Positions 1 through 7,795 of a stretch of DNA of 11,108 nt are shown here, piece by piece. The DNA lies in the NCBI GenBank assembly GCA_035315065.1, contig DATFYM010000144.1, positions 1-11,108 of the forward strand. Direction: 5' to 3'. Under the pieces are notes generated by a model. The model was not told where the DNA came from. It worked only from the letters and a program-made list of their open reading frames with translations, and ran no database searches. The position numbers and the translations under genes were made by a program. The DNA comes from DATFYM01 sp035315065 (GTDB lineage Bacteria > Acidobacteriota > Terriglobia > UBA7540). How positions within the stretch are numbered: position 1 is the stretch's first letter; every line of letters starts with the position of its first letter.

Positions 1-16
1 CAAACGGCGGCAATTT

Positions 17-3000
17 TCAAAACGTACGCGACACGGTGAAACCCAGTCGTCCCTTGCGGTCACGCAGCCGGAGGGGCTGGAAGAGACCCAGGGCGGCGTT
101 GTAAGTTTGGACGTTCGGGAACATCGACTGCGCCGGATACGGCCCGGGAGGTGTTAAGACAGAGTCCACCCGCAGCCAATTGTAGCCGTAAAAGAGCCGG
201 AAGGGAGCATTCACAATAGGCATGATCACCGCAACCTCGAGGCCGGTGGAGCTGCGAGGTCGGTAATTGGTGGCCGAGACCGGCTTGATCCGCGATGGCG
301 CTTGATAGTCCGGAAACTGCGCCGTGATGTTCGCCAGCGCGCCCGGAGCTAATTGGAGTTGGCTGTCGTGCCAGATAAAAGACGATCCGAGGTCGACGAA
401 GGCCGACACCGTCAGGCGTTCGGGGATGATGGGAACGCGATATTCGGAGTTGGTGACGATCTCGGTATCGCCCCCCGGGAAGATCAGAGTGTTATAAGGG
501 AACTGCGTGTACGAGCCGCACGCCCCGGTACTCTGCCCGCCGGCGTTAACGCCCGTGATGGGGTTGCCGTTGTTGTCGCGATTGCAGATTTGGCCGATGG
601 ACGGGAAGAACGCCACCGGGCTGACGCTATAGAAGTCGAATCCGCGGAGGTCGTTTTCGCCGCCGATGAAGAAACGGTTGAATGGTGGCGGCGACTCGCC
701 GCCGTAACCGGTCACCGTCGAGGTCAGCAGATGGAAGCCCAGGACGTGGCGCCCTTTGTTGATGGGATGGAAGTATTTCAGCTCCACGGAGGGAGTGATG
801 GTCTTGACGTTACCCCCGAGGACGCTGCCCGCGAACGATACCCCGGCGTAAATGTACTTTCCGTGATGAGGGTTCCACTGGCTGTCCACCGTGTTGTAAA
901 GGTAAGTGGGCTGGACCGCACTGGAGATGATGCCGGAAAGCGCGTTTGGCCCGGCAAAGCCCCGGAAGTTGATCGCGTCAAAATATGCCGTCGAGGCGGC
1001 GCTGAAGGCCTGGATGCTGCTCCTGGAGAAGCTGTAGGTAAGCCCGAGCCGCGCGAACGTGCGGTGCAGCGGGTAGCTCAAAAAGGTTGTGAAGCCGTCG
1101 CTGTTCTGCTGGAAGTTCTGATAAAGCAGGTTGGTGTAGGCGCTTTGCTGGATGACGCTGGGATTGACGCCGGCGGCCGCCAGGGTCTGGCGTAACTGAT
1201 CGAACTTGTAGTCGTTGCGGAAGACGGTGAAGCCGGTGGTGATGTTGCGGTCGAACAAATGTGGTTCCGTGAAGCCGAAAGAGTACAGCTTCTGGTAAGT
1301 TCCGAACTGAAGCTGGACGCTGAGCGTTTCGCCGAGTCCCAGGAAGTTGTTGGTCGCGTAGTTGAGGCCGACGAAGGTGCCGGCGAGGCCGCTAACTCCA
1401 CCGGAAAACCCGATCGAGTTACGACCTTTCTCTTTCACTTTCACCAGAATGTCCACCGTGCTGTCCTTGGCGTTCTGCTTGATGTCGTAATCTTCCTTCT
1501 TGACCTCTTCGAAGAAGCCGAGTTGGTTGATGCGCAGGACACTGTAGTCCCAGAGCACCGTGTTAAACATGTTGCCTTCATCGAGCAACAGGTCGCGCCG
1601 GATCACCTTGTCGCGCGTCTTGGTGTTTCCGGAGAATTCAATCCGGTGCACGAAGAACTGCTTATCCTCCTCGAAATCGAGCCCCAAGTTGATCAAGTGA
1701 CGTTTATCGTCGCGCTCCGGGTCCGGCGTCGCCACGAAGTTGATATACCCGAACTCGCCGTAGAGCTTCTTGTAATCGTCCAGCGCTTTGCGCACCTTGG
1801 AGAGGTCAAAAATGTCGCCGCTTTTCATCCGCAGTACTCGCTCCAGCACTTCCTGTTTCATCAGCTTGTTGCCCCGGATCACGAACTTACCCATCCGGTA
1901 CTGCGGACCCTCTTCGAGGGGTATCGTGATATCGACCCGCTTGCCCCTTCCGCCTAAGAAGAAAAAAGGAAACCGACGGTGTGTATCCACCATCTTCACC
2001 TTCGGGTCCTGCACGAGAGCAACGAAGTACCCGTGGTCCTGGTACAGGCTACGGACGTTTTCGAGGTCGGCCTCCACCCGATCCTTGTCGTAGGTCTTGT
2101 GGAACCAGTAGAACCAGGGAGGCAGGCCCGATGGACGCGAGTACTTCATGGAGCGCTCCAGGCGTTGCCGCGAAAACACCGTGTTCCCGGTGAAATCCAC
2201 TTTGCCCATCTGGACCTTAGGACCTTCGACCACGATGAACGTCAGCGCCACCGAGTTGGGAGGTATATTGCGCGTGCGGGCTCGCACCGTCGCAAACTGG
2301 CGACCGTGCTCCGCCAGGAGTTCCTGCAACACTACCTCTGCCCGTTTCACCACCACCGGGTCGTATTGCGAAAGGATCGACAGTCCCACCTTCTTTTCCC
2401 GGAAGCGATCGAGAACGTCGGACTGCTGCACCGTGCTCAAGCCTTTGTAATCGATGCTGCGCACGAGTTTTTTCTCGCGCACGTAGAAGGTGACGATTTT
2501 TCCCGTTTTCCCGTCGGCCGACTCGATGCGGATGTCGTCAAAGAACCCCGTGTTCCAGAGCGCGTGCAAGTCGCGCTCGAGCGCGTCCTCGTCGTAGACG
2601 TCGCCATCGTGGGAAAAAATCCGGGCGCGCATCGTCGCCGCGGGAATGCGCCGGTTCCCGACAAATTTAATCTGCTCGATCGTCGCTTGTTGCGCGGGCT
2701 GAGCCGTTACCGCGGTGGGTGCAGGCGGACCGCCCTTCGTCGGTGGCGGAGCCGCCGGCGCCTCTTGCGGAGCTTCGAGCTGAAGCGGCGCGGGGGCCGG
2801 CGCCGCGGGTTTCTCTCCCGGCTTCTGATTTTTTTCCGGCGGCTGCGCCTGACCCTGGGCCGGCGGTTGGCTCGACGGGGGAGGCGCCTGCTGATTGGGT
2901 TGAGCCGGCGGTGGATTGGACGGTGCGGGTGGTTTCTGGGGCGGTGAAGTCTGCGGCGGATTGGGATTGGTGGCTGGCGGCTGCTGGTCGCCGGCCGGAG

Positions 3001-3151
3001 AGTCGGCCGCCTTCTGAGCCGGCGGCCCAAAGCCGGCGGACTCAGCCCGGGCGTGGGGGCGCCATGCCGTCCCCGCCATCAGGGCGAGCACCAGCGCGGC
3101 CCCTCGAAAGTGATTCCGGCGCACCCGGCGCCTACAGAATTCTGGGTTCAT
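17..3151 (-). CDS. bamA: Outer-membrane protein assembly factor BamA (Omp85 family)
   Basis: BamA is the central beta-barrel subunit of the BAM complex and inserts barrel proteins into the outer membrane. The predicted 1044-residue product has a signal peptide (basic n-region, hydrophobic residues 17-30, AxA-type cleavage in RPHARA/ES), a Pro/Gln/Ala-rich segment (about 40-155), five POTRA domains (about 157-227, 228-310, 313-416, 417-497, 500-576) and a C-terminal barrel from about 577. The barrel carries the family L6 motif LRGF at 835-838 and ends in a terminal Phe, as expected for an outer-membrane beta-signal. The only two cysteines of the mature protein, 856 and 878, lie just after LRGF. 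E. coli BamA is 810 residues; the extra length is mainly the Pro-rich segment, an aromatic-rich insert in POTRA3 (SGLPPWFYWF near 341-350) and long loops. I chose the ATG at 3151, directly before the signal peptide; an in-frame TTG at 3196 would add 15 unlikely residues. It lies 189 bp downstream of clpC. Confidence 0.96.
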   Translation of the reverse strand: MNPEFCRRRVRRNHFRGAALVLALMAGTAWRPHARAESAGFGPPAQKAADSPAGDQQPPATNPNPPQTSPPQKPPAPSNPPPAQPNQQAPPPSSQPPAQGQAQPPEKNQKPGEKPAAPAPAPLQLEAPQEAPAAPPPTKGGPPAPTAVTAQPAQQATIEQIKFVGNRRIPAATMRARIFSHDGDVYDEDALERDLHALWNTGFFDDIRIESADGKTGKIVTFYVREKKLVRSIDYKGLSTVQQSDVLDRFREKKVGLSILSQYDPVVVKRAEVVLQELLAEHGRQFATVRARTRNIPPNSVALTFIVVEGPKVQMGKVDFTGNTVFSRQRLERSMKYSRPSGLPPWFYWFHKTYDKDRVEADLENVRSLYQDHGYFVALVQDPKVKMVDTHRRFPFFFLGGRGKRVDITIPLEEGPQYRMGKFVIRGNKLMKQEVLERVLRMKSGDIFDLSKVRKALDDYKKLYGEFGYINFVATPDPERDDKRHLINLGLDFEEDKQFFVHRIEFSGNTKTRDKVIRRDLLLDEGNMFNTVLWDYSVLRINQLGFFEEVKKEDYDIKQNAKDSTVDILVKVKEKGRNSIGFSGGVSGLAGTFVGLNYATNNFLGLGETLSVQLQFGTYQKLYSFGFTEPHLFDRNITTGFTVFRNDYKFDQLRQTLAAAGVNPSVIQQSAYTNLLYQNFQQNSDGFTTFLSYPLHRTFARLGLTYSFSRSSIQAFSAASTAYFDAINFRGFAGPNALSGIISSAVQPTYLYNTVDSQWNPHHGKYIYAGVSFAGSVLGGNVKTITPSVELKYFHPINKGRHVLGFHLLTSTVTGYGGESPPPFNRFFIGGENDLRGFDFYSVSPVAFFPSIGQICNRDNNGNPITGVNAGGQSTGACGSYTQFPYNTLIFPGGDTEIVTNSEYRVPIIPERLTVSAFVDLGSSFIWHDSQLQLAPGALANITAQFPDYQAPSRIKPVSATNYRPRSSTGLEVAVIMPIVNAPFRLFYGYNWLRVDSVLTPPGPYPAQSMFPNVQTYNAALGLFQPLRLRDRKGRLGFTVSRTF

Positions 3152-3340
3152 CCGCACGCAGAGGCTTCCGCTTCCCCCGATCTCCACTAAGAACAATCCG
3201 ATGCCCGCAGTTCATCACGGGTTGGCCCGACCACTCAATCCACTCCTGAGCGTCGCGCCTCTCCGCAGGGTACGACGGCGGCCATTTCTTTTGGCGTGAT
3301 TGGTATTTTCTGCCGGGCGGTCCGCTGGGGATGGTTCTCC

Positions 3341-5779
3341 CTAGTGAGCTAGCGGGGTAGCCGCGACCAGCTTGTCGTCCTTGGGCCGATAACAGAGGCC
3401 CTCGTCTCCCACCGTCACTTCCAGGGACGCCGGGGTGGAAATCTCACCCTGAATCATGACGTCCGAAAGCGGGTCTTCGACGTACTTCTGCAGCGCGCGC
3501 CGCAGGGGGCGGGCGCCGTACGAGCGGTCGGCGCAGGTCTTCTCCAGAATCCACTGCGCCGCCTCGCTGGAAAGCGAGAGGGAGATGCCCTTATGGACCA
3601 GGTTCTGGTTGATGGTTCCCACCAGCAGGTCGATGATTTGCAGCAGGTCGGCGTCGGCGAGGGCGTTGAAGACGATCACCTCGTCGAGGCGATTCAGAAA
3701 CTCCGGATTGAAGAGCCGCTTCACCTCGCCCAGCACCAACTCCTCGCTCTTCTTGGCCGAGGCGCCGTCCGCCGCCGACTGGAATCCGAGGTGGGCCCGC
3801 CCTTCCAGGTACCGCGCGCCGATGTTGGAGGTCATGACGATGATGGTGTTCTTGAAGTCGACCGTGTTGCCGAGGCCGTCGGTCAATTGCCCGTCCTCGA
3901 AGACCTGCAGCAGGATGTTGAAAAGGTCGGGATGCGCTTTTTCGATTTCGTCCAGCAGGATCACCGAATAGGGTGAGCGTCGCACCCGCTCCGTCAGTTG
4001 CCCGCCTTCCTCGTACCCCACGTAGCCCGGAGGCGACCCGATCAACTTCGAGACCGAGTGCTTCTCCATGAACTCGGACATGTCGAAACGCACCAGCGAC
4101 CGCTCGCTTCCGAAAAGGAACGCCGCCAGCGTGCGCGCCACTTCCGTCTTGCCCACCCCGGTGGGGCCCAGGAACAGGAATGAACCCACCGGCCGGCCCG
4201 GCGCTTTCAGCCCGGCGCGCGACCGGCGAATGGCGCGCGCCAGCGCCGAGATGGCGCGGTCCTGGCTGATCACCCGCTTGTGCAGCTCCTCTTCGATGCG
4301 CAGGAGCTTCGACATTTCTTCTTCCTTGATCGCGTTCACGGGCACGCCCGTCCAGCGCGCCACCACGTCTTCGATGTCGTCGCGCGTCACCGTCCCCATG
4401 GCCGTCTCGTCGATGTTGTACTTCTCGCGCAGCACCCGCAGGTTCTCGCGTTCCTTGCGCTCCTCATCCGAATAGAAGCGCGCCTTTTCGAATTCGTGGT
4501 TGGTAATGGCGTTTTCCATGCGGTGGGCGACGAACTTGATGCGCTTCTGGACGTCGATCATTTCCCCCGGCAGCGAGCTTTGCCGCAGTTTGACGCGCGC
4601 TCCCGCCTCGTCCACCAGGTCGACGGCCTTATCCGGCAGGTAGCGGTCGGGGATGTAACGGTTGGAGTGGTAAACGGAGTACTTGAGGGATTCGTCGGTG
4701 TAGGTGACGGCGTGGAACTTCTCGTAGCGGTCCTTAATGCCGAAAAGGATCTTCACCGCGTCGGTTTCGTCGGGGGGCGGCACCTTCACTGCCTGGAAGC
4801 GCCGCTCCAGCGACCGGTCCTTCTCGATCGATTTGCGAAACTCCGCCGGCGTGGTGGCGCCGATGCACTGGATCTCGCCCCGCGAAAGCGCCGGCTTCAG
4901 AATGTTGGCCGCGTCGAGCGATCCTTCCGCCGACCCGGCGCCCACCAGGGTGTGTAGCTCGTCGATGAAGATGATGGCATTCTGCGATTCCATCAATTCC
5001 TTCATGATCGTCTTGAGGCGCTCCTCGAACTGGCCGCGGTACTTGGTGCCGGCCACGATCAGCGAAAGGTCGAGCGCCAGGATGCGCTTGTCGGCGAGAA
5101 ACGACGGCACGTTGCCGTCGGCGATGCGCTGCGCCAGCCCTTCCACAATGGCGGTCTTGCCCACCCCCGGCTCGCCGATCAGCACTGGGTTGTTCTTGGT
5201 GCGGCGGCAGAGGATCTGCACCACGCGCTCCAGCTCATTCTCGCGGCCGATCAGCGGATCGAGCTGATTCTCCATGGCCGCCTGCGTGAGGTCGCGGCTG
5301 AATTCGGAAAGCAGCGAAGTTTCTTTGGGGCGGTTGGCAGACATTTTCTCGCTCTGGACCCGACTCAATTCCTCGCGGATCGTCGAGAGGCGAAGACCGC
5401 GCGTGAGCAGGATCTCCGCCGCAAAGGATTTCTCCTCGCGCAGCAGGCCGAGCATCAGGTGCTCAGTCCCGATGTGCTTGTGAGAAAGCCGTTCGGCCTC
5501 ATCCGCCGCGAACGCCAGCACGCGCTTGCACTCCTGGCTCAGCGGCAGGTCCACCGAGGTCGAGACCTTCTCGCGAATGGTGGTGCGCCCCTCGATCTCC
5601 TTGCGGATGGACTCAATCGAGGCGTGGGAGCGCAGAAAGCGATTGGTGAGGGCTTTGTCTTCGCGCAGCAATCCGAGCAACAGGTGCTCCGTCTCAATGT
5701 AGGGACTTCCAAACTGGCTGGCTTCGTAGCGGGCAAAAAAGATGACGCGGCGCGCCTTCTCCGTATATCGTTCGAACAT
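3341..5779 (-). CDS. clpC: ATP-dependent Clp protease ATP-binding subunit ClpC
   Basis: This is a cytoplasmic Hsp100 unfoldase that feeds substrates to the ClpP peptidase. The 812 residues match the usual ClpC length. Two N-terminal Clp repeats occupy about 1-145. The D1 AAA+ domain has Walker A GEPGVGKT (202-209) and Walker B IIFIDE (269-274). A short middle/UVR-like coiled segment lies at about 411-446, typical of ClpC rather than ClpB. The D2 domain has Walker A GPTGVGKT (538-545), Walker B VILLDE (606-611), sensor-1 region TSN (650-652) and sensor-2 GARPLRR (755-761). The LGF tripeptide at 664-666 sits where ClpC/ClpA proteins carry the ClpP-docking loop, so a protease partnership is expected, although no clpP is in the window. 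The ATG start is preceded by GAGGAG very close upstream (minus-strand GAGGAGCCATG). No CtsR, McsA or McsB gene is adjacent, unlike the Firmicutes arrangement. Confidence 0.96.
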   Translation of the reverse strand: MFERYTEKARRVIFFARYEASQFGSPYIETEHLLLGLLREDKALTNRFLRSHASIESIRKEIEGRTTIREKVSTSVDLPLSQECKRVLAFAADEAERLSHKHIGTEHLMLGLLREEKSFAAEILLTRGLRLSTIREELSRVQSEKMSANRPKETSLLSEFSRDLTQAAMENQLDPLIGRENELERVVQILCRRTKNNPVLIGEPGVGKTAIVEGLAQRIADGNVPSFLADKRILALDLSLIVAGTKYRGQFEERLKTIMKELMESQNAIIFIDELHTLVGAGSAEGSLDAANILKPALSRGEIQCIGATTPAEFRKSIEKDRSLERRFQAVKVPPPDETDAVKILFGIKDRYEKFHAVTYTDESLKYSVYHSNRYIPDRYLPDKAVDLVDEAGARVKLRQSSLPGEMIDVQKRIKFVAHRMENAITNHEFEKARFYSDEERKERENLRVLREKYNIDETAMGTVTRDDIEDVVARWTGVPVNAIKEEEMSKLLRIEEELHKRVISQDRAISALARAIRRSRAGLKAPGRPVGSFLFLGPTGVGKTEVARTLAAFLFGSERSLVRFDMSEFMEKHSVSKLIGSPPGYVGYEEGGQLTERVRRSPYSVILLDEIEKAHPDLFNILLQVFEDGQLTDGLGNTVDFKNTIIVMTSNIGARYLEGRAHLGFQSAADGASAKKSEELVLGEVKRLFNPEFLNRLDEVIVFNALADADLLQIIDLLVGTINQNLVHKGISLSLSSEAAQWILEKTCADRSYGARPLRRALQKYVEDPLSDVMIQGEISTPASLEVTVGDEGLCYRPKDDKLVAATPLAH

Positions 5780-5802
5780 GGCTCCTCAGTCTTCCCTTTT
5801 CA

Positions 5803-5831
5803 ATTGTACCCCATGGAGCATAGTACACTTA
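5803..5831 (-). promoter_or_regulatory. Possible clpC promoter (-10 TACAAT)
   Basis: On the minus strand TACAAT (plus 5803-5808) lies 23 bp before the clpC start codon, a reasonable distance for a sigma-70 -10 element. The hexamer at 17-bp spacing upstream (TAAGTG, plus 5826-5831) is a poor -35 match, so this is a weak call from sequence pattern only. If real, clpC would have its own promoter just downstream of the inverted-repeat element that separates it from lolD. Confidence 0.3.
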
Positions 5832-5841
5832 GAAGAAACGC

Positions 5842-6011
5842 TGAATGATGAATGATGAATGATGAACAGAAGAAAGGCTGCCTGTCGTTTATCGTGCCCC
5901 ATTCCTCATTCCCTTCTGCGCCTGAACTAGCCTGAACTTAGAAGAGACTATGAATAATGAACGAGAAAACGGCCTTTCTTCTGTTCATCATTCATAGTTC
6001 ATCATTCATCA
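5842..6011. repeat. Inverted-repeat element with heptanucleotide arms between lolD and clpC
   Basis: A perfect 23-bp inverted repeat is formed by 5856-5878 and 5972-5994, separated by 93 bp. Outside it both arms continue as tandem 7-bp units: TGATGAA three times in 5846-5866 on the left, and TTCATCA/TTCATAG (the same unit on the other strand) at 5984-6011 on the right, extending the near-palindrome to about 38 bp per arm. The loop also holds a 10-bp tandem repeat (CCTGAACTAG then CCTGAACTTA, 5921-5940) and a second copy of ACTTAGAAGA (5827-5836 and 5936-5945). The right arm overlaps the lolD stop codon. It may be a small non-autonomous repeat or a palindromic intergenic element; with no transposase it cannot be a complete mobile element. 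A role as a terminator is possible but no T-tract follows. Confidence 0.85.
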
Positions 6012-6679
6012 TTCTCTTCGGTCAGCCTGCCGTTCGCCAGGCGAAGGGTTCGATCGGCGCGGCGAGCCAGTTCCAGGTTGTGCGTCGCCAGCACCGAAGT
6101 CAGCCCGTGGGTCCGATGCAACCCTTCCAGCATTTCCATCACGCGCTCCGCCGTGCGGTGATCCAGATTTCCGGTCGGCTCGTCGGCCAGCAGGATCGCC
6201 GGCTGATTCGCCAACGCCCGCGCCAGTGCCACCCGCTGCTGCTCGCCGCCGGAAAGTTCCCCCACCCGGCGCAACGACCCTTGCTCCAATCCCACTTCCG
6301 CCAGCAGTTGCCGGGCCCTCTCCCGGGCCTCCGCCGAACCGCGTCCGCGAATGAGCTGGGGAAGCATCACGTTCTCGAGCGCTGTAAACTCCGGCAGCAG
6401 GTAGGACATCTGCCAAACGAACCCGAGCCGCGTGTTGCGATAGACGGCTCGCTCTTCCTCCCCAAACTCGCTCAATCGCCCACCTTCGAAGTATACCTCT
6501 CCGCGCGTCGGAGTGTCCAGAGCCGCAAGCAGGTGGAGCAAGGTCGTCTTTCCCGAACCCGACTCGCCAATCAATGCCACCAACTCGCCCTTGCCGATTT
6601 CGAAGTCGAGATCCTCGAAGACTGCCACCTCCTCTGCGCCCGAGCGATAAACCTTGGTGAGCTTCTCGGCTCTGAGCAT
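6002..6679 (-). CDS. lolD: LolD-like ABC transporter ATP-binding protein
   Basis: This is the ATPase of an ABC transporter of the LolD/MacB family, which in the Lol system powers release of outer-membrane lipoproteins from the inner membrane. The 225-residue product has Walker A GESGSGKT (38-45), Q-loop Gln90, the signature LSGGEQ (142-147), Walker B ILLADE (162-167) followed by PTGNLD, and the switch His200. The stretch LLPEFTALENVMLP (94-107) is characteristic of LolD. The length is normal. No LolC/LolE permease gene is adjacent: upstream lies a frameshifted PIN toxin gene and downstream clpC, so the partner must be elsewhere or beyond the window. The last three residues (NDE) and the TGA stop lie inside the heptamer repeat arm, so the C-terminus may have been remodelled by that repeat. 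MacB-type efflux ATPase is the main alternative. Confidence 0.88.
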   Translation of the reverse strand: MLRAEKLTKVYRSGAEEVAVFEDLDFEIGKGELVALIGESGSGKTTLLHLLAALDTPTRGEVYFEGGRLSEFGEEERAVYRNTRLGFVWQMSYLLPEFTALENVMLPQLIRGRGSAEARERARQLLAEVGLEQGSLRRVGELSGGEQQRVALARALANQPAILLADEPTGNLDHRTAERVMEMLEGLHRTHGLTSVLATHNLELARRADRTLRLANGRLTEENDE

Positions 6680-6806
6680 CGTCCTTGGTCCCGGCCCCTA
6701 CTTCCTTCCGTTTATTGCCCTCTGTTCTCTTGTACCACCAACGCGCCCAAATGCGGAGAGATATTCCGTACCGGTCCGATAGTACTCGTACCGCTGAATC
6801 GGTATC

Positions 6807-6822
6807 CCCCGCCAGAGCGGGG
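6807..6822. other. Hairpin in the PIN-lolD spacer
   Basis: CCCCGC and GCGGGG form a perfect 6-bp stem with a 4-nt loop in the 195-bp spacer between the toxin remnant and lolD. No T-tract follows on either strand, so it is not a standard intrinsic terminator; it could slow read-through from the toxin operon into lolD. Nearby, GTACCG occurs at 6768-6773 and 6788-6793, exactly 20 bp apart. Confidence 0.4.
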
Positions 6823-6874
6823 TAGCGCAGACCGCGGTCATTCTCGCGGAATGAAAGCAAATCTGGGTGGCGAC

Positions 6875-7391
6875 CTATTTTTGTCTGTAGGCGTCTCGCT
6901 CCAGCACTGCCCGAATCACGTGAGGGGCCGCGCGGAAGTTTGTGGCTTGCAAGCGACCGACTGCGGCGGGCAAGTCGATCAGTGCGCGCTCCGCGGCTAG
7001 TTCCAAAACGCCCAATGTGCCTGTGACCGTTAGTCCGAGGCGGCGAGCTTCTTCCACGCCCTCCGAGGTCATCGATGAGGAGCAAATCCGCATTCCGGTC
7101 CAAGGCAAGTATGATCGCTTCCCGCTCGCCTTGTCCCAGATAGGCCAGCGCCGGAAGTGAAATGCCGCCCGTCGTTTCTGCCCGGCCCCGTGCTCCGGGT
7201 GGGACGATCTCGAGCCAAGTGGGCGAAAGTGACAACCAATCGCGGACGGCAGCCGGTGTTTGAGGTCGCCGCAACTCATCCGCCACCGCCTCCGGCAACA
7301 GAACACTGCCGTATAAGGCGGGCAAAAGGTCGACCTCGCCAATCAACACGAGATAATGGAGTGGAGAGGCGTCAGAGACGATGATGGGCAT
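6875..7391 (-). pseudogene. PIN-domain toxin (DUF3368-like), broken by a +1 frameshift
   Basis: PIN-domain toxins of this kind are Mg-dependent ribonucleases paired with UPF0175 antitoxins. From the ATG at 7391 the first frame encodes the PIN core: SDASPL with Asp7, PEAVADEL (33-40), GQGEREAI (87-93) and LLLIDD (103-108), giving the expected acidic residues. At about 7059-7067 homology continues in the next frame with EGVEEARRLGLTVTGTLGVL and runs to the TAG at 6875. Removing one G from the minus-strand string CTCGGAGGGC gives IDDLEGVEEARRLGL and a 171-residue product of normal family length; the span of 517 nt is one base more than a multiple of three. Without that correction the first frame runs on, by chance, into lolD as a meaningless 460-codon ORF. 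The start codon directly abuts the antitoxin stop (TAGATG). It is either an inactivated toxin or a sequencing error. Confidence 0.85.
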
Positions 7392-7655
7392 CTACAGGCC
7401 GAGCTTTTGGTGGGCCGCGCGGTCGCGGTCCAAGTCCTCGCAGGTATAATCCAACCAGACTTGATGTTGCTTCAGAAAACCGTCCAGCTCGAAACGAGTC
7501 TGGAACCCAAGAAGGCGCCGCATTTGTTCCGTACTCAGCTTCCGCGCGCGATAAGCCTCCAGCGCGAGACTCTCCAGCGCGGCGCGTGGCAGGTCGTACC
7601 ACTCAGCAGACAAGTGTTGGGCGATGTCTTCCGGCAGTTCAAGCGTGATGTTCAC
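7392..7655 (-). CDS. UPF0175 family antitoxin
   Basis: This is a small DNA-binding antitoxin that pairs with the downstream PIN toxin and probably represses its own operon. The family pattern is clear: NITLELPEDIAQHL at the start, then LPRAALESLALEAYR, LLGFQTRFELDGFLKQH and a C-terminal LDYTCEDLDRDR. I place the start at the GTG at 7655 (87 residues) because homologous proteins begin right at this beta-strand; the ATG at 7685 would add ten residues whose codons contain a consensus TATAAT box. There is no Shine-Dalgarno sequence before the GTG. The stop codon directly touches the PIN start codon, so the two are translationally coupled. The antitoxin appears intact even though the toxin reading frame is broken. 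Confidence 0.85.
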   Translation of the reverse strand: MNITLELPEDIAQHLSAEWYDLPRAALESLALEAYRARKLSTEQMRRLLGFQTRFELDGFLKQHQVWLDYTCEDLDRDRAAHQKLGL

Positions 7656-7662
7656 AAGATCG

Positions 7663-7692
7663 ATTATACGCGTCGGTGTCGGCATCCCGCAA
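7663..7692 (-). promoter_or_regulatory. Promoter of the UPF0175-PIN operon
   Basis: On the minus strand a perfect TATAAT (plus 7663-7668) is preceded at 18-bp spacing by TTGCGG (plus 7687-7692), a partial -35 match. The -10 box ends 7 bp before the GTG at 7655, so transcription would begin at or within a base or two of the start codon, giving a leaderless or nearly leaderless mRNA. Confidence 0.6.
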
Positions 7693-7781
7693 CAAGCGTA
7701 AGTGCAAGCCTCGGTCTTAGTGGTCTGCGCCCCTTGGACCGAGAAGCCGTGTACTGAGAATGCATAGGCAGGTTACGCTTG
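7693..7781. repeat. Nested inverted repeats upstream of the antitoxin promoter
   Basis: CAAGCGTAA (7693-7701) and TTACGCTTG (7773-7781) form a perfect 9-bp outer inverted repeat. Inside, CTCGGTC (7710-7716) and GACCGAG (7737-7743) form a second 7-bp stem with a 20-nt loop. The outer left arm directly abuts the -35 region of the antitoxin promoter. It may be a regulator site or part of a structured repeat; function is not determinable here. Confidence 0.5.
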
Positions 7782-7795
7782 CTTTACTTTCTATC

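Noticed and set aside
1979..2947. A 322-codon plus-strand ORF inside bamA
   Set aside because: It is antisense to conserved POTRA codons, is Arg/His-rich and matches no known family; typical of high-GC shadow frames. Several shorter antisense frames in bamA and clpC were dropped for the same reason.
3152..3340. A small gene or terminator between clpC and bamA
   Set aside because: Short open stretches exist but none has a ribosome site or family pattern, and I found no convincing stem with a T-tract.
5842..6011. An insertion sequence
   Set aside because: There is no transposase and no clear target-site duplication in this 170-bp element.
6009..7391. A 460-codon minus-strand ORF joining the PIN start with a sequence overlapping lolD
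   Set aside because: After about residue 109 it has no family character and runs through lolD in the wrong frame; it exists only because of the one-base frameshift in the PIN gene.
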